This document shows positions 42,393 through 51,469 of a DNA stretch of 64,000 bases, piece after piece. Every line of letters starts with the position of its first letter. Position 1 is the stretch's first letter. Under the pieces are notes generated by a model, which saw nothing but the letters and a program-made list of their open reading frames with translations, had not been told where the DNA came from and searched no databases. The stretch is taken from assembly GCA_943788445.1 (NCBI GenBank), contig CALSQH010000001.1, forward strand, positions 124,001-188,000. Reading direction: 5' to 3'. The position numbers and the translations under genes are program-made. This stretch comes from an uncultured Pseudomonadales bacterium. GTDB taxonomy: Bacteria; Pseudomonadota; Gammaproteobacteria; Pseudomonadales; Porticoccaceae.

Positions 42393-43793
42393 ATGAGAAT
42401 CCCCTTGTCACAATATAATTTTGCCAATCTAGATCTAAACTCCGCCTTAGTTGATAACCTTGCCAGCCTTGGTTACACAGAGATGACGCCGATTCAGGCG
42501 CAAGCACTACCCTCTGTTTTAGCAAATAAAGACGTTATCGCTAAGGCCAAAACGGGCTCAGGTAAAACCGCAACCTTTGCTTTAGGTTTGTTGAATAAAC
42601 TGGATGTAAAACGTTTTCGTGTGCAAACCTTAGTCTTATGCCCAACCCGTGAGCTGGCAGACCAGGTGGCCCTAGAAATACGCAAGCTGGCCCGTGGTAT
42701 TCATAATATTAAGGTGCTCACTCTTTGTGGTGGCGTGGCCTTTGGGCCTCAGAAGGGATCTTTGGAGCATGGCGCGCACATTATTGTGGGCACTCCTGGA
42801 CGGATTGAAGAGCACTTGCGAAAAGAGAATCTCAACCTCGATAACCTGACAACTTTAGTATTAGATGAAGCCGATAGAATGTTGGATATGGGTTTTCAGC
42901 AAGCCTTGGATGATATTGTTGGTTACATGCCTAAACAACGGCAAACTATGCTGTTTAGTGCCACTTATCCTGAAAAAATCGAAAAAATTGCACAGCGAAT
43001 TATGCTATCCCCAGTGACTGTAGAAGTGCAGGATAGTCACAGTAATCAAAGCATTGAAGAAACCTTTTACCAGGTTGAAAATGATCAGTCTCGGGTAGAG
43101 GCGGTTAGGCTTTTGTTGCAGGAACATCAGCCAGAGACCACGCTGATATTTTGTAATACTAAGATCGAAACTGACCGAGTGGCTAATGAGTTGCGTGCAG
43201 TGGGTTACGAAGCCTTGGCCTTACATGGCGATTTAGAGCAAAAAGACAGGGACCAAACGCTAGTCTGCTTTGCCAACCGCAGCGTGTCGGTGCTGGTCGC
43301 TACCGATGTGGCAGCCCGCGGGTTAGATATTGAGTCTCTGGATTTGGTGATCAATTATCAAGTTGCGCGCGAGCAAGAAGTCCATACTCATCGCATTGGC
43401 CGCACGGGTCGCGCAGGTGCTCAAGGCGTTGCCTGCAGCTTATATACGCATAGCGAAAATTACAGAATTGGCTTACTAGAAGATTATTTAGAACAAAAGT
43501 TTGAACGTGGTGACTTGCCGCATATGCGCTTATTACGTGAGCCTGTTTTTTATCCGCCCATGGTGACCATTCACATCGCTGGTGGTAAAAAGCAGAAGCT
43601 CAGAGCGGGGGATATTGTCGGTGCCTTGACGGGTGTTGATGGGATTCCTGGTGCAGAGATTGGCAGAATACAGGTGGGTGATCACTGGGCCTATGTTGCT
43701 GTAGCCAATGAGCATTGGAAGGCTGCTTTTAATAAGCTCAGTAAGGGTAAACTTAAGGGGCGTACTTTTAAAATTAGGCGGTTGCGAGGTTAG
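42393..43793 (+). CDS. dbpA: ATP-dependent RNA helicase DbpA
   Basis: DEAD-box helicase that remodels 23S rRNA helix 92 during 50S assembly. Motifs: Q motif MTPIQAQALP, Walker A AKTGSGKT, Ia PTRELADQV, GG, TPGR, DEAD as VLDEADRMLDMGF, SAT as LFSATYPE, HGDLEQKDRDQTL, ARGLDIESLDLVINY and HRIGRTGRAG. The C-terminal DbpA RNA-binding domain (about 395-466; VTIHIAGGKKQKLRAGDIVGALTG) sets it apart from other DEAD proteins. ATG 42393 begins MRIPLSQYNFANLDL and gives 466 residues, matching DbpA. The frame stays open upstream to 42267, but that part is not protein-like. Confidence 0.93.
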   Translation: MRIPLSQYNFANLDLNSALVDNLASLGYTEMTPIQAQALPSVLANKDVIAKAKTGSGKTATFALGLLNKLDVKRFRVQTLVLCPTRELADQVALEIRKLARGIHNIKVLTLCGGVAFGPQKGSLEHGAHIIVGTPGRIEEHLRKENLNLDNLTTLVLDEADRMLDMGFQQALDDIVGYMPKQRQTMLFSATYPEKIEKIAQRIMLSPVTVEVQDSHSNQSIEETFYQVENDQSRVEAVRLLLQEHQPETTLIFCNTKIETDRVANELRAVGYEALALHGDLEQKDRDQTLVCFANRSVSVLVATDVAARGLDIESLDLVINYQVAREQEVHTHRIGRTGRAGAQGVACSLYTHSENYRIGLLEDYLEQKFERGDLPHMRLLREPVFYPPMVTIHIAGGKKQKLRAGDIVGALTGVDGIPGAEIGRIQVGDHWAYVAVANEHWKAAFNKLSKGKLKGRTFKIRRLRG

Positions 43794-43809
43794 ATATAGT
43801 CGACTGAGG

Positions 43810-43907
43810 GAAGGGTCATTAACGCTTTGCGTTAATGACCCTTCGGGCTTCGCCACTGCGTGGCTCGTCCAAAATGCATTCGCATCTAGTATTCGCGGCG
43901 TTGCCGC
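43810..43907 (-). repeat. Four-hairpin element, inverted copy
   Basis: Read on the minus strand: hairpin 1 GCGGC/GCCGC (43895-43907), hairpin 2 ATGC-GAAT-GCAT (about 43874-43885) followed by the linker TTTTGGACG, hairpin 3 GCCAC/GTGGC (43852-43864), and hairpin 4, a perfect 16 bp stem with a 3-nt loop (43810-43844). Same order and linker as the elements around tRNA-Ser at 59.1-60.7 kb, with different stem sequences. Hairpin 4 may also end dbpA transcription. Confidence 0.7.
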
Positions 43908-44404
43908 TCATCCCGGAGGGCACGGTATAAAATATCTTTATCAATAAGGCCTTATTGGCTGTACGTCACTATTATAAAGGTTTAAAGGTGTGTGCTGTCA
44001 ATTGATTGTTTTTTATTGATGTGTGTACTATTGTGTGTACAGCTGTCCCTACCCTAAATTAGCTATTACATGGCGGTAGTGGGAGTGATGCCTACCCATA
44101 AAGCCCAATGATAACTCCTATTTATAGCTACATTGATAGGTTAAAGTGTAAGCCGCTCTACGGGGTAATACAGGCTTATTGAGGGGTTTGATGAGGTGGC
44201 TAGTACTGTGCTGTTAGGCGGTATCTATTAATCAGTTTTAGCTAAATTCTTGGGTTACAAGGGGGGCTTAAGGGCGCCTCACATGAACTACTGGCAATAG
44301 TAGACAAAACAGTAGACACAAATATGCCTTTGACTATGAACTAATAGTCTGTAACTATATGATTTCATTAGGTTTGGTAGTGAGTATAGTGCCTATATAA
44401 GGAG
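43908..44404. other. Gene-free left flank of the integrase
   Basis: About 500 bp with no supported gene. It contains the paired GTGTGTAC site (44021-44040) and a 12 bp tandem repeat, AGTAGACAAAAC / AGTAGACACAAA (44299-44322). These are candidate recombinase arm sites. Confidence 0.55.
44021..44040. repeat. Paired GTGTGTAC site, left of the integrase
   Basis: GTGTGTAC-TATT-GTGTGTAC: two 8 bp repeats with a 4 bp gap. The same arrangement recurs at 45816-45835 on the other side of the integrase gene. Confidence 0.65.
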
Positions 44405-45796
44405 CTAAAGAGCTTTAAGCGCCGCAGTCATATATTTTGCTTTAAGCTTTAAATCCGCTGGAGAGCTATAATTGTCACTAATATCTTTAGCCCAGCCCCC
44501 TAATTCATCGCGTACATCCTTAGGGCATTCAACATTTCGCAGTCTTGTTTGCATGGTATGCCTAAAGCTATGTGATGTTGGCGCTCCTTTACCGAGTAGG
44601 GTGGTTAGGCGCTTATTGCAGGCCGCTGAAGCTGTATCGTTCTTTACCAATTTATCCTTCTCGCTAACATATCTTGGGAAAATGTATTCATTTGAGGTGT
44701 TAGCTATAGCTGCTTGCATTGCTGATAGTGACAAACCTACCAGTGGTACTAATCGCTTACTGCTTTTGGTCTTAAGGTCACGGACATTATTCTTATAAAG
44801 TTTCAAGTGTGGCGTCTCAGCGTCTAGATGGATGTCTGTAAACATCAGGCCGCAACATTCCTTGACTCGCATCCCAGTATCAAGCATTAGATGAATCATA
44901 TGAGTGATTTCTGGTGTTTTAGATGTAGGCATCTGCCTTATTTTTTGAAGTTGTTCAGCATTGAAGTCTTCTCTATCCTGCGAATCGTCACCAAGGTTCG
45001 GAATGTTTAATTTCACAAAGGAGTGCTTCTGATCGACCTTGAGATCCATTTCAAGAGAAACGTGGGTAAACATTGCGGCAATAGCTTTTAACTGGCGTTG
45101 AATGGTGGCAGTTCTTTTGGTTTTTCTGCTGAATTGAATATATTCGTTTATGTCTGAGCGCAAGTATTCAGCTGGCGGCCTATCGCCACAGCAGCTAATC
45201 AAAGAGGTAATTACATTATTTGCTTCATTGACGTTTCTACGATTCCCCGATCTACCGGTCAGACGCAAGTACTCCTCTGGGTACTGTGAAGCTGTCAGTC
45301 TGAAATTGCCCTGAATAATAGCCAGTGCTGAGCGTTGCTCTTCGTTTAATAAGTGCTTTGGGAAGGGTATTTTATTGTCTCGATAGGCTTCATAAACATC
45401 CGAGGGGGCGTTAAGGTTTATAGCGTGATCAAGCTCATCGAAAAAGTTGTTTTTAGCAGCTTCAGTGCCTTCGTCAGTTTTGAGAGTATCTTTGCGTGAT
45501 AAATCGTAACCGGCAAGAAGGCTGATTGCAGATTGATAGTTGCTGAGCACCCGTTCTTTCGGGAGTCCGTTGCGCAGCCGTGTAAATTGATTCTCAATAA
45601 ATTGATGTTTATCCTCATACACAACAGCGGCTAAGCTTTTATCTGTCTGGCCTAGTGAGATTGCAATAAATGGCTTGGCATAATGGGGTTTTAAGTCAGC
45701 AGGAACTCTGCGCCTATAGTAGTAGGTGTTTCTGTTGCTTCTTTTGAACAGATATTTCATTGCAATAGTGTATGAGCCGATGGTGATCTTCATCAT
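44405..45796 (-). CDS. Tyrosine recombinase / integrase
   Basis: 463 residues. The N-terminal part (KYLFKRSNRNTYYYRRRVPADLKPHY) is the short arm-binding region common in integrases of this type; the core-binding domain spans about 165-275. The catalytic domain has the first Arg in LMLDTGMRVKECCGLM near 305, the His-x-x-Arg box in TSHSFRHTMQTRLRN near 412 and the likely nucleophile Tyr in GGWAKDISDNYSS near 440, so it looks intact. It is encoded just downstream of the tRNA-Arg 3' end and reads away from it, a classic island-integrase position. No cargo gene is seen between it and dbpA. Confidence 0.88.
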   Translation of the reverse strand: MMKITIGSYTIAMKYLFKRSNRNTYYYRRRVPADLKPHYAKPFIAISLGQTDKSLAAVVYEDKHQFIENQFTRLRNGLPKERVLSNYQSAISLLAGYDLSRKDTLKTDEGTEAAKNNFFDELDHAINLNAPSDVYEAYRDNKIPFPKHLLNEEQRSALAIIQGNFRLTASQYPEEYLRLTGRSGNRRNVNEANNVITSLISCCGDRPPAEYLRSDINEYIQFSRKTKRTATIQRQLKAIAAMFTHVSLEMDLKVDQKHSFVKLNIPNLGDDSQDREDFNAEQLQKIRQMPTSKTPEITHMIHLMLDTGMRVKECCGLMFTDIHLDAETPHLKLYKNNVRDLKTKSSKRLVPLVGLSLSAMQAAIANTSNEYIFPRYVSEKDKLVKNDTASAACNKRLTTLLGKGAPTSHSFRHTMQTRLRNVECPKDVRDELGGWAKDISDNYSSPADLKLKAKYMTAALKAL

Positions 45797-45804
45797 AACG
45801 TAAA

Positions 45805-45849
45805 AAGCCTCAGGTGTGTGTACGTTTGTGTGTACATAGCCTGAGGCTT
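45805..45849. repeat. Paired GTGTGTAC site inside a 10 bp inverted repeat
   Basis: AAGCCTCAGG (45805-45814) and CCTGAGGCTT (45840-45849) are a perfect inverted repeat enclosing GTGTGTAC-GTTT-GTGTGTAC (45816-45835). It lies directly upstream of the integrase start (45796) and before the tRNA-Arg 3' end. Candidate recombinase or autoregulator binding site; the palindrome could also terminate the tRNA transcript. Confidence 0.65.
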
Positions 45850-45893
45850 AATCGACTACAGCCTGCACTGTTGCTGACTTGTAGTGTGTCGTA

Positions 45894-45970
45894 TGGTGCA
45901 CCCGGAGGGATTCGAACCCCCGACCAAGTGGTTCGAAGCCACCTACTCTATCCAGCTGAGCTACGGGTGC
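45894..45970 (-). tRNA. tRNA-Arg (anticodon TCG)
   Basis: 77 nt on the minus strand. Acceptor GCACCCG/CGGGTGC, D-arm GCTC/GAGT, anticodon stem GTGG/CCAC around CTTCGAA (anticodon TCG), T-arm GGGGG/TCCCT-type around TTCGAAT, and encoded CCA at 45896-45894. It is the likely attachment gene for the adjacent integrase. Confidence 0.93.
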
Positions 45971-46026
45971 GTAATTACGCGAACTACTTTTTCTTTTACT
46001 ATTTTCCAACGACCGCTTGAGCGCTA

Positions 46027-46350
46027 TTAACGCTCTAAATATTGAAGCTTATTTTCTACGCCATCCCATTCTGCTGCATCGGCGGGGGCGTCTTTCTGTT
46101 CGGTAATATTCGGCCAGACTTCGGCGAGTTCGGCATTGATCTCGAGGAATACTTCCTGGCCTTCGGGGATCTCGTCTTCGGCAAAAATTGCGCCTACCGG
46201 ACATTCTGGCTCACAGAGGGCGCAGTCAATGCACTCGTCTGGGTGGATCACAAGGAAGTTGGGGCCTTCATAAAAACAGTCTACAGGGCAAACCTCTACA
46301 CAGTCTGTGTGTTTGCATTTAATGCAGTTGTCTCCAACGATAAAGGTCAT
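46027..46350 (-). CDS. fdxA: Ferredoxin with 3Fe-4S and 4Fe-4S clusters
   Basis: 107-residue 7Fe-type ferredoxin of the FdxA family. First cluster cysteines are in [18 protein letters not shown] (residues 9-26), the second in [16 protein letters not shown] (about 40-55). The C-terminal half ([16 protein letters not shown]) is the FdxA extension. It is a low-potential electron carrier in the cytoplasm. It follows mutS on the same strand with a 103 bp gap, a conserved pair in gammaproteobacteria. Confidence 0.93.
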   Translation of the reverse strand: MTFIVGDNCIKCKHTDCVEVCPVDCFYEGPNFLVIHPDECIDCALCEPECPVGAIFAEDEIPEGQEVFLEINAELAEVWPNITEQKDAPADAAEWDGVENKLQYLER

Positions 46351-46453
46351 GTTGTGGTCTCTTGTTAGTTTTCGTGAGCAGAATTGCGCGGCATTATAAC
46401 AGCTAGAATTGACCTGTGAATGCTTAGTTGGAGTTTTTTAAGCACTCAGCTCT

Positions 46454-49057
46454 CTAGAGTAACTTTTTCAGATCATAGAGTAGGTCTAGGGCATCCCTAG
46501 GTGATAGTTCATCTGGTTTGATCTGCTCCATGCGCTGTAGCAGAAGCGGGTTAACGGAGGGTAGGAAAAGTTCGCTCTGGCTGGGTTCTAGATTTGCAGC
46601 AGTGCTTTTGTCTAAGGCGCTACTATCCGGAGTGATAACGGCATGGCTTCCAGCTTCGAGTAGTGCCAGTTCCTGCCTAGCCAATGTGATAACTTCTTTG
46701 GGAATGCCGGCTAATTTAGCGACTTGAATACCGTAGCTTTTATTGGCGGGCCCTTCCTGAATGCTGTGCAGGAAGACAATATTCTCATTGTATTCGGTGG
46801 CACCTAGGTGCACGTTGATCGCTCCGGCGACTTTTTCTGGCAGTGATGTCAGTTCAAAATAATGGGTCGCAAATAGGGTAAATGCCTTTACCTTTTCAGC
46901 TAGATGGAAGGCGCAGGCCCAAGCCAGTGAGAGTCCATCAAAGGTGCTGGTGCCGCGCCCTACTTCATCCATTAATACCAAACTGCGATCAGTGGCATTG
47001 TGGAGGATATTGGCGGTCTCGGTCATCTCTACCATAAAGGTTGAGCGCCCACCGGCCAGATCGTCCGAGGAGCCAATACGGGTAAAAATACGGTCCACTA
47101 GACCAATGCTTGCAGAAGCGGCGGGGACAAAACTGCCTATTTGGGCAAGTAGTACTATAAGAGCAGCCTGACGCATATAGGTTGATTTACCGCCCATGTT
47201 GGGGCCGGTGATTACGAGCATTTTACGCTCTGAACTCATAAGTAGGTTATTGGCGACAAAGGGTGCGTCAGAGACCTTCTCTACCACTGGATGGCGGCCA
47301 CCCTGGATATTGATGCCGGGCTGTTCGAGCAGTTCGGGCTGGCAAAATTTTAAGCTCTGGGCGCGTTCGGCCAAGGTGGATAAAACATCCAGTTCAGAAA
47401 TAGCCGCGGAACAGTTTTGCAGGGGTTCGAGACTTTCATTAAGCCGTTCCAGTAATTCTTCGTAGAGATGCTTCTCTCTTGCCAGTGAGCGGCTCTTGGC
47501 ACTCAGTGCTTTGTCTTCAAAGGTTTTAAGTTCCGGGGTAATAAAACGCTCGGCATTCTTGAGTGTTTGGCGGCGGATATATTCCACGGGAGCGTTATCG
47601 CTTTGGCCGCGGGAGATTTCAATATAATAGCCATGTACACGGTTGTAGCCGACCTTGAGCGTGGCAATGCCGGTGCGTGCCTTCTCACGCTCCTCGAGTT
47701 CCAGTAGATAATCTCCGGCATTGGTGTTTAGGGCGCGGAGTTCGTCGAGTTCACTGTCGTAACCGTCGGCAATAACACCGCCTTCACGAATAACAACCGG
47801 GGGATTCTCCCGGATAGCGCTGGCTAGAAGTTTAGCTAAATCTGGTAGCGGTTTGGCGGTGGCGGCTAGTTTGGCCAGATGATCGACCGGTGCTTGGGCA
47901 AGTGCTGTTTCTAACTGCGGCAGCACGGCGAGTGATTCATGCAGGCGCGTTAAATCTCTGGGTCGCGCTGAACGCAGTGCCACACGGGTGAGAATCCGCT
48001 CCATATCCCCGACCCGCTTAAGATAGTCATGCAGGGTTTCGTAAAGATAGTTAGCTTGCAGTGCGGCAATCGTTTGTTGGCGTGCTTGCAGGGTGGGTAA
48101 ATGCTGTAGCGGACGGTTTAGCCAGCGGCGTAAAAGTCGACTGGCCATATTGGTTGCGGTATTGTCGAGCACGTCGAAGAGGGTGTTTTCTTGACCGCCG
48201 GTGAGATTGATATCCAGCTCAAGGTTTCTGCGACTAGAAGCATCTAGTGAGACAGACTCGTCACGGTTCTCGGCGCTGAGGCTGCGAATATGGGGCAGGG
48301 CGCCGCGCTGGGTATCCTTGGCATACTGAAGCAGACAGCCAGCGGCGCTGATGGCTAAGGGCAGATGGTCGCATCCAAAGCCACTTAGGTCGCGAGTACC
48401 GAATTGTTTGTTGAGCAATCTTTGCGCGCTGTCCAGTTCGAATTCCCAGATATGACGACGGCGAACACCGGAACGATTGGTCAGGTAATCATTGTCTGGC
48501 AGTTCTTCTGAGATAAGTATTTCAACCGGATTTAAGCGTTCTAGTTCGCTGATTAAATCCTCTTCGCTGTGAAGTTCGAGTAGCTGAAAGCGGCCGCTGC
48601 TCATATCCAGAGTTGCTAGGCCCATACTACCGCTGCCACTGTGTATGGCTAAAAGCAGGTTGTCGCGGCGCGCATCGAGAAGTGCCTCGTCGCTGATAGT
48701 GCCGGGTGTGAGCACCCGCATTACTTGGCGTTCAACTGGACCTTTACTGGTTTCAGGGTCGCCGACCTGCTCGCAGATAGCGACTGAAATCCCCTGTTTG
48801 ACCAGTTTACCCAAATAGCCTTCTGCAGCATGAAAGGGCACGCCGCACATAGGAATAGGATTACCGTTGGCCTTGCCTCTGGCAGTCAGGGTGATATCTA
48901 AGATTTGACTGGCGCGTTTGGCATCGTCAAAAAACAGTTCATAAAAGTCGCCCATACGATAGAACACGATGTCATTGGGGTGCTCTGCCTTGATGCGCAA
49001 ATACTGCTGCATCATTGGGGTATGGGTTTGTGGGCTGGCTTGGGCTGTTGCGCTCAT
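46454..49057 (-). CDS. mutS: DNA mismatch repair protein MutS
   Basis: 867 residues. The mismatch-reading domain has the Phe-x-Glu wedge in [11 protein letters not shown] near residue 37. The ABC ATPase has Walker [16 protein letters not shown] near 623 and Walker [18 protein letters not shown] near 698, and the C-terminal helix-turn-helix and clamp region follows. It recognises mispairs as a dimer and recruits MutL. It is divergent from pncC-recA-recX, so repair genes cluster here. Confidence 0.96.
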   Translation of the reverse strand: MSATAQASPQTHTPMMQQYLRIKAEHPNDIVFYRMGDFYELFFDDAKRASQILDITLTARGKANGNPIPMCGVPFHAAEGYLGKLVKQGISVAICEQVGDPETSKGPVERQVMRVLTPGTISDEALLDARRDNLLLAIHSGSGSMGLATLDMSSGRFQLLELHSEEDLISELERLNPVEILISEELPDNDYLTNRSGVRRRHIWEFELDSAQRLLNKQFGTRDLSGFGCDHLPLAISAAGCLLQYAKDTQRGALPHIRSLSAENRDESVSLDASSRRNLELDINLTGGQENTLFDVLDNTATNMASRLLRRWLNRPLQHLPTLQARQQTIAALQANYLYETLHDYLKRVGDMERILTRVALRSARPRDLTRLHESLAVLPQLETALAQAPVDHLAKLAATAKPLPDLAKLLASAIRENPPVVIREGGVIADGYDSELDELRALNTNAGDYLLELEEREKARTGIATLKVGYNRVHGYYIEISRGQSDNAPVEYIRRQTLKNAERFITPELKTFEDKALSAKSRSLAREKHLYEELLERLNESLEPLQNCSAAISELDVLSTLAERAQSLKFCQPELLEQPGINIQGGRHPVVEKVSDAPFVANNLLMSSERKMLVITGPNMGGKSTYMRQAALIVLLAQIGSFVPAASASIGLVDRIFTRIGSSDDLAGGRSTFMVEMTETANILHNATDRSLVLMDEVGRGTSTFDGLSLAWACAFHLAEKVKAFTLFATHYFELTSLPEKVAGAINVHLGATEYNENIVFLHSIQEGPANKSYGIQVAKLAGIPKEVITLARQELALLEAGSHAVITPDSSALDKSTAANLEPSQSELFLPSVNPLLLQRMEQIKPDELSPRDALDLLYDLKKLL

Positions 49058-49214
49058 TAAATGAAGGCTCTTTTAAACAATGACTTAACTGACAGGACTA
49101 ATTGTCGGGTTTAGCAAGAGCAAGAATTCTATCAGAGCGGAGGCTAAAGCACAGCGGCAACATTTAAAATTAAAAAAGCTACAGCCACAGTTAAAACGAA
49201 GATACACTTTCCCT

Positions 49215-49712
49215 ATGCATAATGAAATCTATCATCTTTCCGAACAGTTGGGCAGTGCACTGTTGCAAAATAGTGCCACAGTCACCACTGCGGAGTCCTG
49301 TACTGGCGGCGGCGTATCTCAAGCAATTACTTCAGTTGCCGGGAGTTCGGCGTGGTTTAATTGTGGCTTTGTTACCTATGCCAATAGTGCAAAACAACAA
49401 ATGCTCGGTGTTGACCAAACTCTGCTTGAGAAGCATGGCGCTGTTTCTGAGCCAGTGGTTATGAGTATGGTCAAAGGTGCAGCGCAGTGTGCATCAGCAG
49501 ATTACGCCGTAGCAATTAGCGGAATTGCCGGTCCAGATGGTGGCAGTAACGATAAACCTGTCGGCACTGTTTGGTTTGCATGGCTGAGTCCCAATGGTGT
49601 TATTGCGCGTAAATATCTACTCTCTGGCGACCGGATCGCAGTCCGTGAGCAAGCAGTTAAAATTTCTCTGCAAGAACTCTTGCATCAGATTACTGGATGT
49701 AATACTGTATAA
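49215..49712 (+). CDS. pncC: Nicotinamide-nucleotide amidase (CinA C-terminal type)
   Basis: 165 residues equal to the CinA C-terminal domain alone. Deamidates NMN to nicotinate mononucleotide in pyridine recycling. Signature TTAESCTGGGVSQAIT near residue 24, GFVTYANSAKQQMLGV near 52 and VAISGIAGPDGGSNDKPVGTVWFAW near 99. ATG 49215 gives the usual length. It precedes recA, the conserved cinA-recA order, and the recA SOS box overlaps its stop codon. Confidence 0.93.
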   Translation: MHNEIYHLSEQLGSALLQNSATVTTAESCTGGGVSQAITSVAGSSAWFNCGFVTYANSAKQQMLGVDQTLLEKHGAVSEPVVMSMVKGAAQCASADYAVAISGIAGPDGGSNDKPVGTVWFAWLSPNGVIARKYLLSGDRIAVREQAVKISLQELLHQITGCNTV

Positions 49713-49720
49713 CCATACAG
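49705..49720 (+). promoter_or_regulatory. LexA (SOS) box of recA
   Basis: CTGT-ATAACCAT-ACAG, a full match to CTGT-N8-ACAG, 71 bp before the recA ATG and overlapping the pncC TAA (49710-49712). A likely recA -10, TATAGT, is at 49740-49745. Indicates LexA repression of recA. Confidence 0.9.
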
Positions 49721-49790
49721 TTAATGGTTGGTTTCAAATTATAGTGATACCAACAGCTAATCCAATAAAAAATATTTCGAGGTCACAACA

Positions 49791-50819
49791 ATGGATGCCA
49801 ATAAATCAAAAGCATTAGAAGCCGCGCTTGGGCAAATAGAACGACAGTTTGGTAAGGGCACGGTAATGCGAATGGGTGAAGGCACCCGTCAGGCGATTCC
49901 GGCTATTTCTACTGGATCCTTGGGTTTGGATATTGCATTGGGCATTGGTGGTCTGCCAAAAGGCCGAGTGGTTGAAATTTATGGACCTGAATCTTCCGGT
50001 AAAACAACTCTGACACTCCAAGTAATTGCCGAGGCGCAAAAAGCTGGCGGCACCTGTGCCTTTATTGATGCAGAGCACGCACTTGATCCTGTCTACGCAG
50101 AGAAGTTGGGTGTTGTAGTTGATGATCTTATTGTTTCTCAGCCAGATACCGGTGAGCAGGCACTGGAAGTTACCGATATGTTGGTGCGCTCTGGAGCCTG
50201 TGATGTACTGGTAGTTGATTCGGTCGCCGCGTTGACACCACGCGCTGAGATTGAAGGTGAGATGGGTGATCATCATGTTGGTCTTCAGGCGCGATTAATG
50301 TCTCAGGCCCTACGTAAACTGACCGGGAATATTAAGACTGCTAACTGTCTGGTTATTTTTATCAACCAGATTCGAATGAAAATTGGTGTTATGTTTGGCA
50401 ATCCTGAAACTACCACTGGGGGTAATGCACTAAAGTTTTATTCATCAGTACGTTTGGATATTCGTCGAATTGGCGCGGTTAAAAATGGAGACGAGATTGT
50501 CGGTAATGAAACTCGCGTTAAAGTGGTTAAAAATAAGGTAGCACCGCCGTTTAAACAGACTGAATTTCAAATTCTTTACGGTCAGGGTATTAACCGCAAT
50601 GGTGAGTTAGTCGATCTGGGTGTTAAGCATGGTCTTATTGATAAGTCTGGCGCTTGGTATGCCTATAAAGGTAATAAGATCGGTCAGGGTAAAGCCAATG
50701 TAGGCATTTATCTGACTGAGAACCCAGAAATTGCTGCAGAAATTGAAGCCTTTATTCGCGCAAAAGAGTTGGGTGGCGAGCAGCCAGCTGATGAGTCAAA
50801 AGGCACTTTGGCTGAATAG
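49791..50819 (+). CDS. recA: Recombinase RecA
   Basis: 342 residues. Strand exchange and LexA co-protease. Walker [11 protein letters not shown] near 67, the adjacent [24 protein letters not shown]-like L1 [21 protein letters not shown] near 164, L2 [28 protein letters not shown] near 195, and an acidic C-terminus. The ribosome site is GAGGT before ATG 49791. SOS controlled by the upstream LexA box. Confidence 0.98.
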   Translation: MDANKSKALEAALGQIERQFGKGTVMRMGEGTRQAIPAISTGSLGLDIALGIGGLPKGRVVEIYGPESSGKTTLTLQVIAEAQKAGGTCAFIDAEHALDPVYAEKLGVVVDDLIVSQPDTGEQALEVTDMLVRSGACDVLVVDSVAALTPRAEIEGEMGDHHVGLQARLMSQALRKLTGNIKTANCLVIFINQIRMKIGVMFGNPETTTGGNALKFYSSVRLDIRRIGAVKNGDEIVGNETRVKVVKNKVAPPFKQTEFQILYGQGINRNGELVDLGVKHGLIDKSGAWYAYKGNKIGQGKANVGIYLTENPEIAAEIEAFIRAKELGGEQPADESKGTLAE

Positions 50820-50843
50820 TTGGCCGAGCAATTTAGTCACAAC

Positions 50844-50867
50844 AAAAAGCGCCAATTGGCGCTTTTT
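50844..50867 (+). terminator. Intrinsic terminator between recA and recX
   Basis: AAAAAGCGCC-AATT-GGCGCTTTTT, a perfect palindrome. As in E. coli, partial read-through would keep RecX far below RecA. Confidence 0.88.
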
Positions 50868-50970
50868 GTACAATTGGGGTTTTGTGCAGCCTTTAAAGTC
50901 GAATTTGATAGGCTATTTAACAGACAGTTGCAAAGTAACGCGAGACTGAAGTAATAAGAGATTAAAGGTT

Positions 50971-51459
50971 ATGGTATTAGAAGCTCCAGCGGACATCACA
51001 CCAGCCAAAATTCGCATAGCGGCGATGGATCTTCTCACCGGTAGAGAATACTCCCGAGCAGAGTTGGCTACCAAGCTAAATAAAAAGTTTGATAACCACA
51101 GTGCTATCGAGCAGGTGTTGGTGCAGATTTCTGACGAGGGTTTACAGTCCGATAAGCGCTTTGCCGAAGCGTTTATCCGCTCGCGTCTCTACCGTGGGCA
51201 TGGCCTTGCTCGTCTTCGTCAAGATATTCGTCAGAAGGGTGTTGCGGACGACTTGGTTGCGCAAGCCTTGGAAGATGCTGATATTAATTGGTTTGAGCTG
51301 GCCAAAGATGTCGCACAGCGAAAGTTTGGAGATCGACAGGCTGCGGATCAGCGTGAAAAGGCTAAACGCATGCGTTTTATGCAGTATCGCGGATTCAATT
51401 ATGAGCAGATAAAATATGCCCTGAGCTCATCTCTAGATGTTGATGACTATCAGGATTAA
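50971..51459 (+). CDS. recX: RecA regulator RecX
   Basis: 162 residues. Negative modulator of RecA filaments. RecX repeats of three-helix type: LLTGREYSRAELATKLNKKF near 21, DEGLQSDKRFAEAFIRSRLYRGHGLARLRQDI near 55 and RMRFMQYRGFNYEQIKYAL near 132. It is 151 bp downstream of recA behind a terminator. ATG 50971 follows TTAAAGG. Confidence 0.93.
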   Translation: MVLEAPADITPAKIRIAAMDLLTGREYSRAELATKLNKKFDNHSAIEQVLVQISDEGLQSDKRFAEAFIRSRLYRGHGLARLRQDIRQKGVADDLVAQALEDADINWFELAKDVAQRKFGDRQAADQREKAKRMRFMQYRGFNYEQIKYALSSSLDVDDYQD

Positions 51460-51469
51460 ATAGATAGTT

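Noticed and set aside
42223..42525. Minus-strand ORF of 100 residues with a partly protein-like C-terminus
   Set aside because: It overlaps the dbpA N-terminus, has no ribosome site and no recognised family; at most a remnant.
43912..43920. CCCGGAGGG as a second attachment-site copy matching the tRNA-Arg 3' end
   Set aside because: Only 9 bp match and it lies within a GC-rich hairpin region; chance cannot be excluded.
45814..46020. Plus-strand ORF with GGIRTPDQVVRSHLLYPAE
   Set aside because: Spurious ORF opposite tRNA-Arg.
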